A stretch of 64,000 nucleotides of DNA, from NCBI RefSeq assembly GCF_001425445.1, contig NZ_LMQU01000010.1, forward strand, positions 255,501-319,500, written 5' to 3'. The notes beneath the pieces were generated by a model. It had not been told where the DNA came from. It was given only the letters and a program-made list of their open reading frames with translations, and did not search any database. Shown here in pieces: positions 38,512-47,207 of the stretch. The position numbers were made by a program, and so were the translations under genes. The DNA is from Devosia sp. Leaf420. Lineage in GTDB: Bacteria > Pseudomonadota > Alphaproteobacteria > Rhizobiales > Devosiaceae. Within the stretch, counting starts at the first letter, position 1, and every line of letters begins with the position of its first letter.

Positions 38512-39761
38512 TGTAGGTCTCTTTCCCGCAGACGCGCCGTGACGAGATCGGTTCCTTCAGAAAGCGCTCGCTCAAGGAAGTCGTTCGCCTCGCTCTCATC
38601 CTTTCCAGCGAAGTCCCTCACTTCCGGCGGCAATTCATCGACGAGTCGGTGGATCAATGCGCGTGCTTGCTCGCGAAAAGCCTCCGACCGAGCGTTCGAT
38701 CGCATGGTCTGCGCGAGCTCTTGCACCGGATCCGCACCATCGACGAACTCCTCAAGCGTCCGGACATCGATGTCGAGTTTCTCTAGCCAAACAGAGCCAG
38801 TTCGTTCACCGATCTGTTCGGCTTCGGCGAGCAGAAGATCCTGATCTCTTATTATCTGCCAAGCGAGCGATGTGTTCCCGACCAGCTTCAGGCGAACGAC
38901 TAGGTGCGGCGAGAAGATCGAGCTTCGCAACTCTTCCAGCGCAGATCGAATGGCATGGACTACGTCATGCCATTCGATTGCGCCGCTGATATTGACGTCC
39001 AGGCGTTCGAATTGTGCGATGCTGGTGGCACGTTCTTCGATTTCGATGCTGCGATCGTCTCGGACCGTTACCAGCGATACCGACTTCTGGCCGCTCTCAT
39101 TGATGTCCCGGCCTTGGGGCATGCCGGGCATCACGACCTTTCGGCTTCCTGCGTGAATTGTGCGTGAATGGATATGGCCCAATGCCCAGTAGTCGAAACC
39201 ATGTCCGTGAAGGTCCGCAACATTGCAAGGAGCATAAACGTCATGACCGGGTGCGCCGGCGAGGCTGGTGTGCATGATGCCGACGTTCACCATGCCATCG
39301 CTGGGCCCAGCATATTTGGACAGCAGACTTTCGGGGGCTCTCGTCTGAGAGAAGCTCAAGCCGTGAAACGCGACGTCGTTCCCTGGCGCACGAAGGATCA
39401 CTGCGGACGCACGTCCACCGAAAATTGTGACGCTGTCGGGGAAAACCAATTGCTTGCTTATGCGCGACAAGGCGTCGTGGTTGCCACGAACCTTCAAGAC
39501 TTTGATCCCCGCTTCATGCAGGCGCGACATCTGCGTGGCGAGGAACCGGGCCGTCTTCATGGATGTCTGGTCGCCGTCGTAAAGGTCGCCTGCGATGATC
39601 AGGGCGTCGACGCGTTCAGAGAGGCAAAGGTCAACGATCGCGATGAGCGCCTTTCGGCTGGCATCGCCTACCACTTCAGCGAGCTCAGGGTTGCGAAGAG
39701 CAAGAGACCGCAGAGGGGAGTCGAGATGGATATCGGCGGTGTGGACGAAGCGAAAAGCCAA
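38508..39761 (-). CDS. YhaO-like metallophosphoesterase (SbcD/Mre11 type)
   Basis: 417 residues from a TTG at 39761, chosen because GGAGGA lies 4 bases upstream. It then begins AFRFVHTADIHLDSPL. The Mre11/SbcD metal motifs are all present: DIH near residue 9, GDLYD, GNHD, and HTS and GHIHSR. The C-terminal region would bind the ATPase partner. Its stop overlaps the start of the YhaN-like gene. The pair would form an ATP-dependent nuclease. A gap of 109 bp separates it from the upstream HTH gene, so it could belong to that operon or have its own promoter. Confidence 0.92.
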   Translation of the reverse strand: MAFRFVHTADIHLDSPLRSLALRNPELAEVVGDASRKALIAIVDLCLSERVDALIIAGDLYDGDQTSMKTARFLATQMSRLHEAGIKVLKVRGNHDALSRISKQLVFPDSVTIFGGRASAVILRAPGNDVAFHGLSFSQTRAPESLLSKYAGPSDGMVNVGIMHTSLAGAPGHDVYAPCNVADLHGHGFDYWALGHIHSRTIHAGSRKVVMPGMPQGRDINESGQKSVSLVTVRDDRSIEIEERATSIAQFERLDVNISGAIEWHDVVHAIRSALEELRSSIFSPHLVVRLKLVGNTSLAWQIIRDQDLLLAEAEQIGERTGSVWLEKLDIDVRTLEEFVDGADPVQELAQTMRSNARSEAFREQARALIHRLVDELPPEVRDFAGKDESEANDFLERALSEGTDLVTARLRERDLQ

Positions 39762-39870
39762 GAAGTCCTCCAAGTCAGCGGTTTCGAAGAGTGTATCAGT
39801 CTGTCGGCTAGCGGCTAGCGTGCGGCAAGAACTAACACGTCAAACTTTCAAGGGGTCGAGAAGCTGGCTA

Positions 39871-40140
39871 CTAAGGACTAGGAGCCTGTGTCTCTTGTCT
39901 TCTGATCCACTCCGCCAGTGTGGATCGTCGCATGCAGACGATCTTGCCGACACGGAATGTCGGCAGGTGACCACGCCAGATGTGCGCAGCAGCCTGCTTG
40001 TGGGACATCCCCATATACTTTGCGATGGCATCGATGCCGATCAGCGCATCGAGACTCGTTGATGGCTCATGGGCCACAAGATCGTGCTGACTCAAAGGCT
40101 GAGCTCCAGGATGCGAGTGGATGGGGCAAGGCGCTGCCAT
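39871..40140 (-). CDS. excisionase/MerR-like HTH protein
   Basis: Up to 89 residues. The core LIGIDAIAKYMGMSHKQAAAHIWRGHLPTFRVGKIVCMRRSTLAEWIRRQE is a winged helix-turn-helix of the excisionase/AlpA type. The ATG at 40140 overlaps the end of the GIY-YIG gene by 49 bp; an internal GTG at 40077 would avoid this but lacks a ribosome binding site. Such proteins bend DNA for recombinases or regulate island genes. Confidence 0.75.
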   Translation of the reverse strand: MAAPCPIHSHPGAQPLSQHDLVAHEPSTSLDALIGIDAIAKYMGMSHKQAAAHIWRGHLPTFRVGKIVCMRRSTLAEWIRRQETQAPSP

Positions 40141-41006
40141 ACGCCTTTGTTGGAAATGTGCGCGCCGGTTATGACCTTGGCGGCCAGCAGAGGTGACGGG
40201 AAGCGAACGTTGGCAAGAAGACGCCAGCGGTCCTGAAGGCCAGGCATGTCAGCGAGCACACCTAATTGCGTAAGCTTGCGACGGCGCATTGCGATTGGGG
40301 GCAGCAGTGCCTGGTTCTCGCGCATCCGCATGTCCGAGCCTGCTCTGACGACGAAACTGCCATCCGCCAAAAGGTATCCCCAAGCGCTTATCCCATCGTA
40401 GCTGAGGTAATGATCGTCCTGGGCTCCGGTGAAATCCACGATCTCCACATCTGGATCTTCGCGCTCGTCGGTAACCTGCGGGCTTTGGGTTCGATAAGCG
40501 TCCAATGCTCGACAGCCAGCAACATATAGAAGGTCCCGCGACTGTTCGATCAGCCCCTCCAAAGCGGCTTTTTCTCCGAGCTGACGAGAATAGAGCGGTG
40601 GGATTTGATTGACCTCAAGCACTGCGTGTGTCGATGCGGCCACCATTTCGTGCAGTCGGGACTCCGCATATTTCACGTCGTCCTTGGTCAGTCTCAGATC
40701 GACCGCCGTTACGCAGAAAACCTCCTCGAAGTGATGCTTAGAGGCATCGGCCTTGTGCTCGAGGAGGCGGCGACGCACATCCCCGGCCTCACCAGGGCGA
40801 ACGCATAGCCTATTGTCCGTCTTGGATCTCGTGGTGAGGAGATAGAAGCCCGGAGTAGCCGGCAGTCCGGCAACCATGAGGTCGTCTAATCGCGTCCATG
40901 GTGCCGCGTGGACCCGCAGCACCGATGTCCGGCACTCGATCACTCGGGGACCATCTCGATCGCCATCAAAAAGGTGCGTCGAAAGGGTTGTACCGATCTT
41001 GTTCAT
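40092..41006 (-). CDS. GIY-YIG-like nuclease with C-terminal DUF4357
   Basis: 304 residues from the ATG at 41006, which overlaps the upstream stop (ATGA); GGGGAAG lies 8 bases before. Residues about 50-130 follow the GIY-YIG fold (GFYLLTT ... RLCVRPGEAGDVRRRLLEHK ... HFEEVFCVTA), with the Tyr of GFY and Arg of RRRLLEH in catalytic positions. The second Tyr of the motif is not obvious, so activity is uncertain. The C-terminal region (LLADGSFVVRAGSDMR ... ISNKGVWQ) matches DUF4357, a common partner of GIY-YIG domains in restriction and defence genes. Confidence 0.75.
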   Translation of the reverse strand: MNKIGTTLSTHLFDGDRDGPRVIECRTSVLRVHAAPWTRLDDLMVAGLPATPGFYLLTTRSKTDNRLCVRPGEAGDVRRRLLEHKADASKHHFEEVFCVTAVDLRLTKDDVKYAESRLHEMVAASTHAVLEVNQIPPLYSRQLGEKAALEGLIEQSRDLLYVAGCRALDAYRTQSPQVTDEREDPDVEIVDFTGAQDDHYLSYDGISAWGYLLADGSFVVRAGSDMRMRENQALLPPIAMRRRKLTQLGVLADMPGLQDRWRLLANVRFPSPLLAAKVITGAHISNKGVWQRLAPSTRILELSL

Positions 41007-41308
41007 GCTCGCCGCTTCCCCAAAAGATAGAAACGATTGAGGGTGCGGGCGCATCCCAGTTGCTCATCCAGGAAGAAGAGAGTCGAGGTCGTCACTGGTC
41101 CACCACAAAGGCCGGGACGGCCTTCCACCTGTCCCGTAAGAGCAAGCTCGAGGCGGTAGGTGATCTCCCAGTCCGTGATGAGAGGAGCGCCGATGCGATC
41201 CTCGAAGGACGGAGCAGCCCGGCTTTCAAGTCGCCGGAGATCGCCCGAAAGGGTATGCACGAGTTCCGAATGTCGTCGCACGAAATCGCTATTGAAGGTC
41301 AGGTCCAT
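41003..41308 (-). CDS. DUF6634-like small protein
   Basis: 101 residues. The pattern APLITDWEITYRLELALTGQVEGRPGLCGGPVTTSTLFFLDEQLGCARTLNRFYLLG fits DUF6634, a small family of unknown function recurrent in rhizobial islands. It is translationally coupled to the GIY-YIG gene. Confidence 0.6.
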   Translation of the reverse strand: MDLTFNSDFVRRHSELVHTLSGDLRRLESRAAPSFEDRIGAPLITDWEITYRLELALTGQVEGRPGLCGGPVTTSTLFFLDEQLGCARTLNRFYLLGKRRA

Positions 41309-41358
41309 CCTGAAGCTCCATTAGAAAGTGTTTTTTGATCTTTGGGGCGGGTGACGCG

Positions 41359-41589
41359 CTAGGCCGGCTCGTCCATAGCGCTTGCGCGATCACGAACCGT
41401 CGCGCGTGGGAACAACTGGATCACCTCAGCATCGTGTCTGGTCGAGCAAGAGGCAATCGCATCCTCAACCCTGAGCTGAGCAATCACGAGCAGTGAGCGC
41501 GTGGCGGCGGTCTCAAAGGCCTCTGGACCAAGGTCTTCATGGACCCGAACGAGCGCTGTGATCACCCGGATAACGAGATCATCCACCAT
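41359..41589 (-). CDS. small hypothetical protein
   Basis: 76 residues, helical in its first half (VDDLVIRVITALVRVHEDLG). It overlaps the end of the AAA protease gene by 11 bp, suggesting coupled translation. No domain recognised. Confidence 0.55.
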   Translation of the reverse strand: MVDDLVIRVITALVRVHEDLGPEAFETAATRSLLVIAQLRVEDAIASCSTRHDAEVIQLFPRATVRDRASAMDEPA

Positions 41590-43522
41590 GGCGCATCTCC
41601 TGCTTGATGACGTCGAGAAATTCCTCCCGCTTGAGAAAGCGCTTCTCGAGCAAGGCGTCCGCGACAGCCGTAATCAGCTCGGCATTTTGAACCACAACGG
41701 CATCAGTGCGTTCGTGCAGTTCCTTCAGATCTGCTTCGACGGATGCGAAGAGCGACCCGTTCATCCGAAGCAGCATTCCCATTTCTTCTGGCTCGCCACG
41801 AAATGCGAGGGTGTCTCCCAACCCCTGAGAGGCCTGCAACGAGGCGATCAAAGTGGTCGCTCGCCCAAGATCGCTGTCGGGGTGGCCTCCGCTGCCGGTG
41901 CCAATGCTGCCCAACAAGATCTTCTCGGCCGAACGACCGGCAAGGAGCGTAACCACGCGTTTTTCGATCTGATCTCGTGTGGCGACGATGTCATGCTGCT
42001 CGAAGGTGACCTGTCCTCCTGCCGCACCCGACTGGATGAGCGAAACGGAACGAAGGACGCCGGACCCGATGACATGGGTGATGACCGCGTGACCCGCTTC
42101 GTGCGTCGCGATGCGCCGGAGCATTTGCAAAGGGCGATCTTCCGGAGGGGCCACGATCGACATCAGGTCGTCCGATGTCATCCTGGATCCACTACGTCGT
42201 GCCAAGGCTCTTGCCCGCTTGACCGCATCCGCAACCATTGCCCCAGTGGCGTTGGCCATCATGGTCGCGAAGAGACCGAGATCCGTGTTCTGCAGGTCAT
42301 CTTTTAGGTGCTGGCGGAGGATGAGTTCCACCTCTTCCGTGGAAGGAAACCCGATCTGGACCACCCGAGACAATCGCCCGGGTCGGATCAGAGCTTCGTC
42401 CAGGCGCTCAGGGTAATTCGTGGCGCCGATGATGATTAGGTTGCGATTTGCCTCGGTGGCGCCGTCCAGCAAGGTGAGCAGGTGGGCGATGACCGGCAGC
42501 CACCAATCCCGCCCTCGATTGGAAAGGGTTGAACGATCGGGAACACTGTCGATTTCATCGATCAGGATGCAGGCGGGGGCTTCGGCCCGCGCTGCAGCGA
42601 AGACGGAATCCATCTGCTTGATGACGCCATCCAGATTCCCGGAGCTATTCAAGAACCAGGCAGCTGCGCTGGTATCAAAAAGCGGGATTCCAGCTGATTG
42701 GGCAACTGAACGAGCGAAGCTTGTCTTGCCTGTACCGGGAGGACCTCCGAGCACGATCCGCGATTCAAGTGCATCGAAATCCGTTTCCCCGCGGCGCCAC
42801 GCCGACAGATCCTGGATGAGATTCGTTGCCCATTCCTTCGCAGGCCCATAGCCGATCAAGTCCTGCACAGGCACAGCGGGGATCGGACGGCGCTTCTCGG
42901 TCTGCTTGCGGTCGACAATCGCCTTCAACCGGTCAGCACAATCTTGGCCAGTTGATCCGAGGCGCAAAGAGGTCGCGAACTCGTCAAAGCTGACGTCATC
43001 GAAGCTGAGGTCGGAAAGGTCGACGCCCTCGCCAGTGATTGTCTCAATGACCATTTCCAGGATTTCCGCACTGGGCTGGGCGATTTCTACCCATAGGTCA
43101 TGGGATGCGAGCATGATCGATGGCAGCATCTCTTTCGGGTCTTGGGACACCCCGAATACCTTGGCCCCGCAGGCAAGCTGAACCGAGATTTCCGATGTCC
43201 GGTCGTCTTCCCTGCGCTTTACTTTCTCGCGCGCGGTAATCTTTCCAGAGAAGGTAGTGAAGCTTCGTAGATGCCGCGCGACTGGATCGACCCAGGAGCC
43301 GTCGGGAACTTTTACCACGATGCACTGGACGCCCCCATGCTTGATCTTCGCAATGGCGTCCAGTCCCGCCGCTTGCTCCAGAGCCAGACGTGGCAAGAGT
43401 GTGATTGCCGTTTCGGGACATGCCTCGTTGGGCTCGTCAGACGTTTCCTCGTCGTGGCGGTCGTTCGCCTTGATGGTCATTCTGATCCTCGTTCGTAGGG
43501 CTTGTTCGGTCATGACGTTCAT
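41579..43522 (-). CDS. FtsH-like AAA zinc protease without membrane anchor
   Basis: 647 residues from the ATG at 43522; ATGs at 43513 and 43480 are alternatives, and the frame upstream overlaps the previous gene. The N-terminal 215 residues are unlike FtsH and contain no membrane segment. Then AAA: Walker A GGPPGTGKTS (about 259-268), Walker B CILIDEIDS (about 318-326), and second region of homology with ATNYPERLDEALIRPGRLSR including the Arg finger. The M41 peptidase has HEAGH (about 474-478) with a later Asp as probable third ligand (HPDSDLGRATTLI). It should be a soluble ATP-dependent protease. It is second in a regulator-controlled gene train with nuclease-like genes. Confidence 0.88.
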   Translation of the reverse strand: MNVMTEQALRTRIRMTIKANDRHDEETSDEPNEACPETAITLLPRLALEQAAGLDAIAKIKHGGVQCIVVKVPDGSWVDPVARHLRSFTTFSGKITAREKVKRREDDRTSEISVQLACGAKVFGVSQDPKEMLPSIMLASHDLWVEIAQPSAEILEMVIETITGEGVDLSDLSFDDVSFDEFATSLRLGSTGQDCADRLKAIVDRKQTEKRRPIPAVPVQDLIGYGPAKEWATNLIQDLSAWRRGETDFDALESRIVLGGPPGTGKTSFARSVAQSAGIPLFDTSAAAWFLNSSGNLDGVIKQMDSVFAAARAEAPACILIDEIDSVPDRSTLSNRGRDWWLPVIAHLLTLLDGATEANRNLIIIGATNYPERLDEALIRPGRLSRVVQIGFPSTEEVELILRQHLKDDLQNTDLGLFATMMANATGAMVADAVKRARALARRSGSRMTSDDLMSIVAPPEDRPLQMLRRIATHEAGHAVITHVIGSGVLRSVSLIQSGAAGGQVTFEQHDIVATRDQIEKRVVTLLAGRSAEKILLGSIGTGSGGHPDSDLGRATTLIASLQASQGLGDTLAFRGEPEEMGMLLRMNGSLFASVEADLKELHERTDAVVVQNAELITAVADALLEKRFLKREEFLDVIKQEMRHGG

Positions 43523-43533
43523 CGATCTGGTTG

Positions 43534-44148
43534 TCAGATGTTGGAGGTGACCCACGTCGAAGTGGTGATCGGCTTGCTGCGGTCGATATCGATGAGCCCC
43601 GAGGCGCCCATCGCCAGCACTGCCCCAAAAGGATCGCGATGGCCCCCAAGGGCAAAAGCGCATTCGTGCAACGTGCTGATGCGCGCTGAGCGCAGGTGCT
43701 GCAGAACCACGTCGATCTCTTTGCCCGAATAGGTAGCCTTACGACCCAAGCTGATCGCATTCGCAACCATGCCACGCACGCCCCTTGTCAAAGACGATTG
43801 CGGGAGCAAAAGACACCGCGTCCGCTCGGCAGATGCCTGCCGCTTTACTTCAAGCGCCAAATGGCGCAGTTCAGCGTCCTTCCAGACGGTGTCGATCAAG
43901 GCGATGCCGGTGATCTTGCTGCCCGCGGACGCAAATCGCTTCGCGACGTAGCTGCGCTCATCGAAACCAACGGCGCTCATCATCTGCTGAACAAGAGGAT
44001 CGTCGCCCAGGGCGACCACATCCGGGGTCGCATAGAGCAAGTTATTCACCGCCGTGAGAAGGGCACTGTAACGCCAGCTGGAGCGCTGATCCTGGAGCGC
44101 ATCCGGACGCAAAAAAGCATCCGCCGCCCATGCATGGGTTGCGAGCAT
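43534..44148 (-). CDS. unknown protein, first gene of the train
   Basis: 204 residues, cytoplasmic. One segment, GIALIDTVWKDAELRHLALEVKRQ, has an Asp after a hydrophobic strand and EVK 14 residues later, which resembles a PD-(D/E)XK nuclease core; this is only suggestive. The C-terminus (ALGGHRDPFGAVLAMGASGLIDID) is Gly-rich. An AAAGG lies about 10 bases before the ATG. It starts the minus-strand train opposite the XRE gene and ends 11 bp before the AAA protease. Confidence 0.65.
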   Translation of the reverse strand: MLATHAWAADAFLRPDALQDQRSSWRYSALLTAVNNLLYATPDVVALGDDPLVQQMMSAVGFDERSYVAKRFASAGSKITGIALIDTVWKDAELRHLALEVKRQASAERTRCLLLPQSSLTRGVRGMVANAISLGRKATYSGKEIDVVLQHLRSARISTLHECAFALGGHRDPFGAVLAMGASGLIDIDRSKPITTSTWVTSNI

Positions 44149-44233
44149 CGTGGTTTAACCTTTCGTCTTGTTCGGGCGCGTTGAGCCTCGGCAACCAGGC
44201 CTTGGGAAAAATCCCATCGTCTGGATGAACCTA

Positions 44234-44297
44234 ACATAGCGGATTTCTATGGTGATAAAAGCCCCATATGGGGATATCGTCACCATAGATGCTATGT
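44234..44297. promoter_or_regulatory. nested inverted-repeat operator array
   Basis: Three symmetrical elements share one centre: a perfect 12-bp palindrome CCCCATATGGGG (44262-44273); TCTATGGTGA/TCACCATAGA (44246-44255 and 44280-44289); and ACATAGC/GCTATGT (44234-44240 and 44291-44297). They lie between the divergent XRE gene and the 8-gene train, as expected of a tightly controlled bidirectional promoter. Confidence 0.7.
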
Positions 44298-44403
44298 ATG
44301 GTTAACGAGCGGTTTGCTACTCATCAGTTTCCCCTAGCACAAACCCTCGAAGTTGGATGACCCGGACTTGCGCCCTTGGGGGCCACGCAGGACAATACCG
44401 GCC

Positions 44404-44667
44404 ATGGATTCTTTCGCGCGGGCAGACCACACGCAGGTCACTTCGGATCAGATACGTGCAGCCCGGGCATTGCTGGGCTGGACGCTGGTCGAAGCCGCGG
44501 AGCACATGGGCGTGGGAAAGAACACGCTCAACAGAATTGAAACTGGCAAGGGCAATGCCGGGGACAGGACACTGAAGGAACTGGTCGCAGTTTTTGAGGC
44601 CGCTGGAATTACGTTCGTCACTTCGGGTAGCACCGTCGGCGTGCTGTTCACGCCGGCTCTTCAGTAG
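44404..44667 (+). CDS. XRE-family transcriptional regulator
   Basis: 87 residues from the ATG at 44404 (AGGA upstream); a TTG at 44353 would add 17 residues. The helix-turn-helix is QIRAARALLGWTLVEAAEHMGVGKNTLNRIETGKGNAGDRTLKELVAVFEAAGITF, the short XRE type used by phage-like and island repressors. It diverges from the minus-strand train across a large nested dyad. It probably represses the train and itself. Confidence 0.88.
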   Translation: MDSFARADHTQVTSDQIRAARALLGWTLVEAAEHMGVGKNTLNRIETGKGNAGDRTLKELVAVFEAAGITFVTSGSTVGVLFTPALQ

Positions 44668-44701
44668 CGCCCCGCACAATCGGCGCTGATGGCAGCTGAC
44701 G

Positions 44702-44732
44702 AAAAAGCCCAGCAGTGGACAACTGCTGGGCT
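44702..44732 (-). terminator. minus-strand rho-independent terminator
   Basis: AGCCCAGCAGT/ACTGCTGGGCT (44706-44716 and 44722-44732) is a perfect 11-bp hairpin with a 5-nt loop. On the minus strand it is followed by TTTTTC. It would end the integrase operon (last stop at 44887). Confidence 0.75.
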
Positions 44733-44886
44733 AGGTCGTCGGGAGTGGAGGGTGGATAGACCCTCAATGACTTAATATCAGACTGAAAATAATTAGGAAG
44801 CCTCTTTCCGCGCTTCTTTGTTTCGGATCATTGCGGGATCGATGCGTTGTTGGATCGAACGGCCCGCCCCGGCGCCCTCTCACCCG

Positions 44887-45603
44887 TCAAAGAATAAGGT
44901 CGTCGAGTTCTGATGGTGAAAATGGGATGTCCTCGTGCTCTTCCGGAAGTGACACGGGCGAGAACGCATCGATGACGTGGTTGATCTGAATCAGTCGATA
45001 AAGGGGAAGGTGACGCACGAAGCCTTCAAGCTCTTCGAGCAACTGCCAGCCGAATTCGATCTGTCTGCCTTCGGGTTCGAATGCGCTGGCGGCCAAGCGA
45101 CAGTTCTTTCCCTGGTGCTCGATATAGATCTCCATGAAACGGATCTGCAAATCCGAGGCCTGTTTCAGCTTGCGCGCGCGATAGCTGGACTCCCTAGATG
45201 CCAGAGCGTCGATTGAAAGACCCTTCAAAAGGGGTTCGGCTGTGCGAACATCCGCTGATAGGGTGACACGGGGAATAAAGGTCACCCCTTGCCGGATACG
45301 GCGCCAGGAAAAGGTTTCGCCTTCGCAGCTGCGCTCTACGATGCCCTGGCCCTCGGCCCAAGACAGCAGTTTTGCCGCGCCTTGAGGATCATAGTGATAT
45401 TCCTCAATAGCAAGGTACCGCTCGATTGCCTGTTTGACATCGATGCGTGCTGCACCTTGGAACAGCCTGTCCAATTGTCGATCCAACACGTAGAGCTCGG
45501 AACGTGCCTCCGGAAAGAAGCGCCGCCAACGGCCGATCTCGAAGGTGAAATCGAACGCCCGGATGTCCCAACTATCTACGCCCTCGTGAGGCTTTCCTCT
45601 CAT
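44887..45603 (-). CDS. hypothetical protein coupled to the integrase
   Basis: 238 residues. Its ATG overlaps the integrase stop (ATGA at 45600-45603), so the two are translated together. It has no recognisable domain. A helical, winged-helix-like middle (VKQAIERYLAIEEYHYDPQGAAKLLSWAEGQGIVE) and an acidic C-terminus (EEHEDIPFSPSELDDLIL) are visible. It may assist integration or excision. Confidence 0.65.
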   Translation of the reverse strand: MRGKPHEGVDSWDIRAFDFTFEIGRWRRFFPEARSELYVLDRQLDRLFQGAARIDVKQAIERYLAIEEYHYDPQGAAKLLSWAEGQGIVERSCEGETFSWRRIRQGVTFIPRVTLSADVRTAEPLLKGLSIDALASRESSYRARKLKQASDLQIRFMEIYIEHQGKNCRLAASAFEPEGRQIEFGWQLLEELEGFVRHLPLYRLIQINHVIDAFSPVSLPEEHEDIPFSPSELDDLIL

Positions 45604-47207
45604 TTCAATTCCTCTACGCGATATGCCGGGATCTTCGAGATCGCGGCGAGCATGACTTCCGGCCAGGCCGTGCCGTAGCTCTGGCCCACGGTCTTGCTCG
45701 CATGGCCGTCGATGCGGTCGATGATCTGTTCCTGAATGCCAGCAGCAAGGAGGCTGGAGCGGAAGAGATGGCGCCAGCCATGATTGGGATCGACGCCGGT
45801 GTCGGTGATGCCAACGGTGTTCCGTACCCAGTGCGCGAGGCTCTCGCCCACCTTCTTGTACTGAGGATTGGCGTCCGAGCCGTCGCGACGGCGACTGGGG
45901 TCATAGAAGAGATGCCGACCCTCGCGCGCCTTAACGTAGTCAATGAACCCTTGATCAAGAAGATCAGGATGCAGAGCCACCCATCTTGCCTTGCCGTTCT
46001 TGATCGTCCCTGCCTCCGGTGTCAGCCTGATGCACCAGACCTTCTCGCCGTTTCGCGACTTGCGTTCCTGCACATCCTCCGCCCGAGCCTGGGACACCTC
46101 GTTCACACGCGCCCCGGTGTAGCAGAGGATCCAGGGAATCCACCGCCGCGCTGCCAGCCCTTCGTCGGTAAGGTTCTTCGTGCGCGGCAGTCGGGTCGCG
46201 GCAAGGATGCGCTCAGCCTCGTCCTGATCAAATTCGCGATCTCGAAGGATAGCCTCGTCAGGCACCGTGACCTTGGCGTTCTCGAACGGCTGGTGGCCGA
46301 CGCGCTTTTTTCGCTTGGCCCAGATGAACAGCGTCTTTGGATGAGCCATGTCGGCGTCACGGACAGTCCGTGGGGACACCAGGGTCAGCCGGTGCTCGAT
46401 CCAGCGTTCGGCGTCGGCTTCGCTGACAAGTCTCATGTCGTCATGGCCAAGGAAGCTGAAGAAGGCCACCAGGACCCCGGTCTGACGCTTGATGCTCGAT
46501 GCCGCCGGCTTCACGTCCGCCAAATAGGCTTGATGCACCTCGCGCCATGGGACCGGCGTGAGCGCGGCCCGGCCTTTTTCCATGTTGGCCAAAGCCGGAA
46601 AGCGCCCAGCATCGGGATCCGGACTCAAGTCCCCGCTCGCCCGCTTGGCCAGCTCGCGATAGGCTTGTGCCAGTGCTCTCGTGGCGGCCATGTGCAGCCG
46701 CGAAAGCGACTGCTGGTCGATCCGCAGCTCGAGCAAATCCAGCATCTCGCTCACCCGTCCGCCAACAAGGCGCGCGGCCATGCTCGGCGGCGTGAAGGCG
46801 AAGCTCGCACCAAACGGTCTCCGGGATGGTTCGCTGGCAGGCATCAGGACCGCTTGGGCCTGGCCCAACTTTCCGAGCCAGTAGTCGCGATCGACCGGAT
46901 CGTCGCCATATCTGGACATGTGGGAATGATAGAGCCGGCCGGCCAGTGCTTCGATTTCCTGCACAGAAAGGGTCTTGGGCGGCGTCTGTCCCATGGCGGC
47001 TGCCAGCTCGCGCTCGGCCCAGTCCGCGTCCACCCGGGCGGCGACTTCGGCATGCAGCCGGCGCGCGGTCGCAGGGTCCTTCGTGCCGAGCGAGATCTTG
47101 ACCTCGCGCTTGCCGATCAAGGCGCGAAGGCGCTCAGGGACGACCTTTCGAAACTGATAGATTCCAGTGCGCGGATGCACCGAAGGACGCGCTGCGGCCA
47201 AGACCAC
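45600..47207 (-). CDS. island tyrosine integrase
   Basis: 535-residue site-specific recombinase with an N-terminal DUF6538-like arm domain (about 1-60: RTGIYQFRKVVPERLRALIGKREVKISLGT), a core-binding domain (about 220-300), and a catalytic domain. Catalytic residues: Arg367 (CYTGARVNE), Lys403, His476/Arg479 (HGWRH), His502 (DGHAS) and Tyr511 (GQSYG). It starts at a GTG; AAAGGAG lies about 10 bases upstream inside a direct repeat. The gene begins 87 bp from the 3' end of tRNA-Ser and reads away from it, the classic position of a tRNA-targeting integrase. Confidence 0.93.
   Translation of the reverse strand: MVLAAARPSVHPRTGIYQFRKVVPERLRALIGKREVKISLGTKDPATARRLHAEVAARVDADWAERELAAAMGQTPPKTLSVQEIEALAGRLYHSHMSRYGDDPVDRDYWLGKLGQAQAVLMPASEPSRRPFGASFAFTPPSMAARLVGGRVSEMLDLLELRIDQQSLSRLHMAATRALAQAYRELAKRASGDLSPDPDAGRFPALANMEKGRAALTPVPWREVHQAYLADVKPAASSIKRQTGVLVAFFSFLGHDDMRLVSEADAERWIEHRLTLVSPRTVRDADMAHPKTLFIWAKRKKRVGHQPFENAKVTVPDEAILRDREFDQDEAERILAATRLPRTKNLTDEGLAARRWIPWILCYTGARVNEVSQARAEDVQERKSRNGEKVWCIRLTPEAGTIKNGKARWVALHPDLLDQGFIDYVKAREGRHLFYDPSRRRDGSDANPQYKKVGESLAHWVRNTVGITDTGVDPNHGWRHLFRSSLLAAGIQEQIIDRIDGHASKTVGQSYGTAWPEVMLAAISKIPAYRVEELK

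Noticed and set aside
44706-44732. hairpin considered as a plus-strand terminator for the XRE gene
   Set aside because: The T run lies on the minus-strand side, so it fits the integrase operon better.
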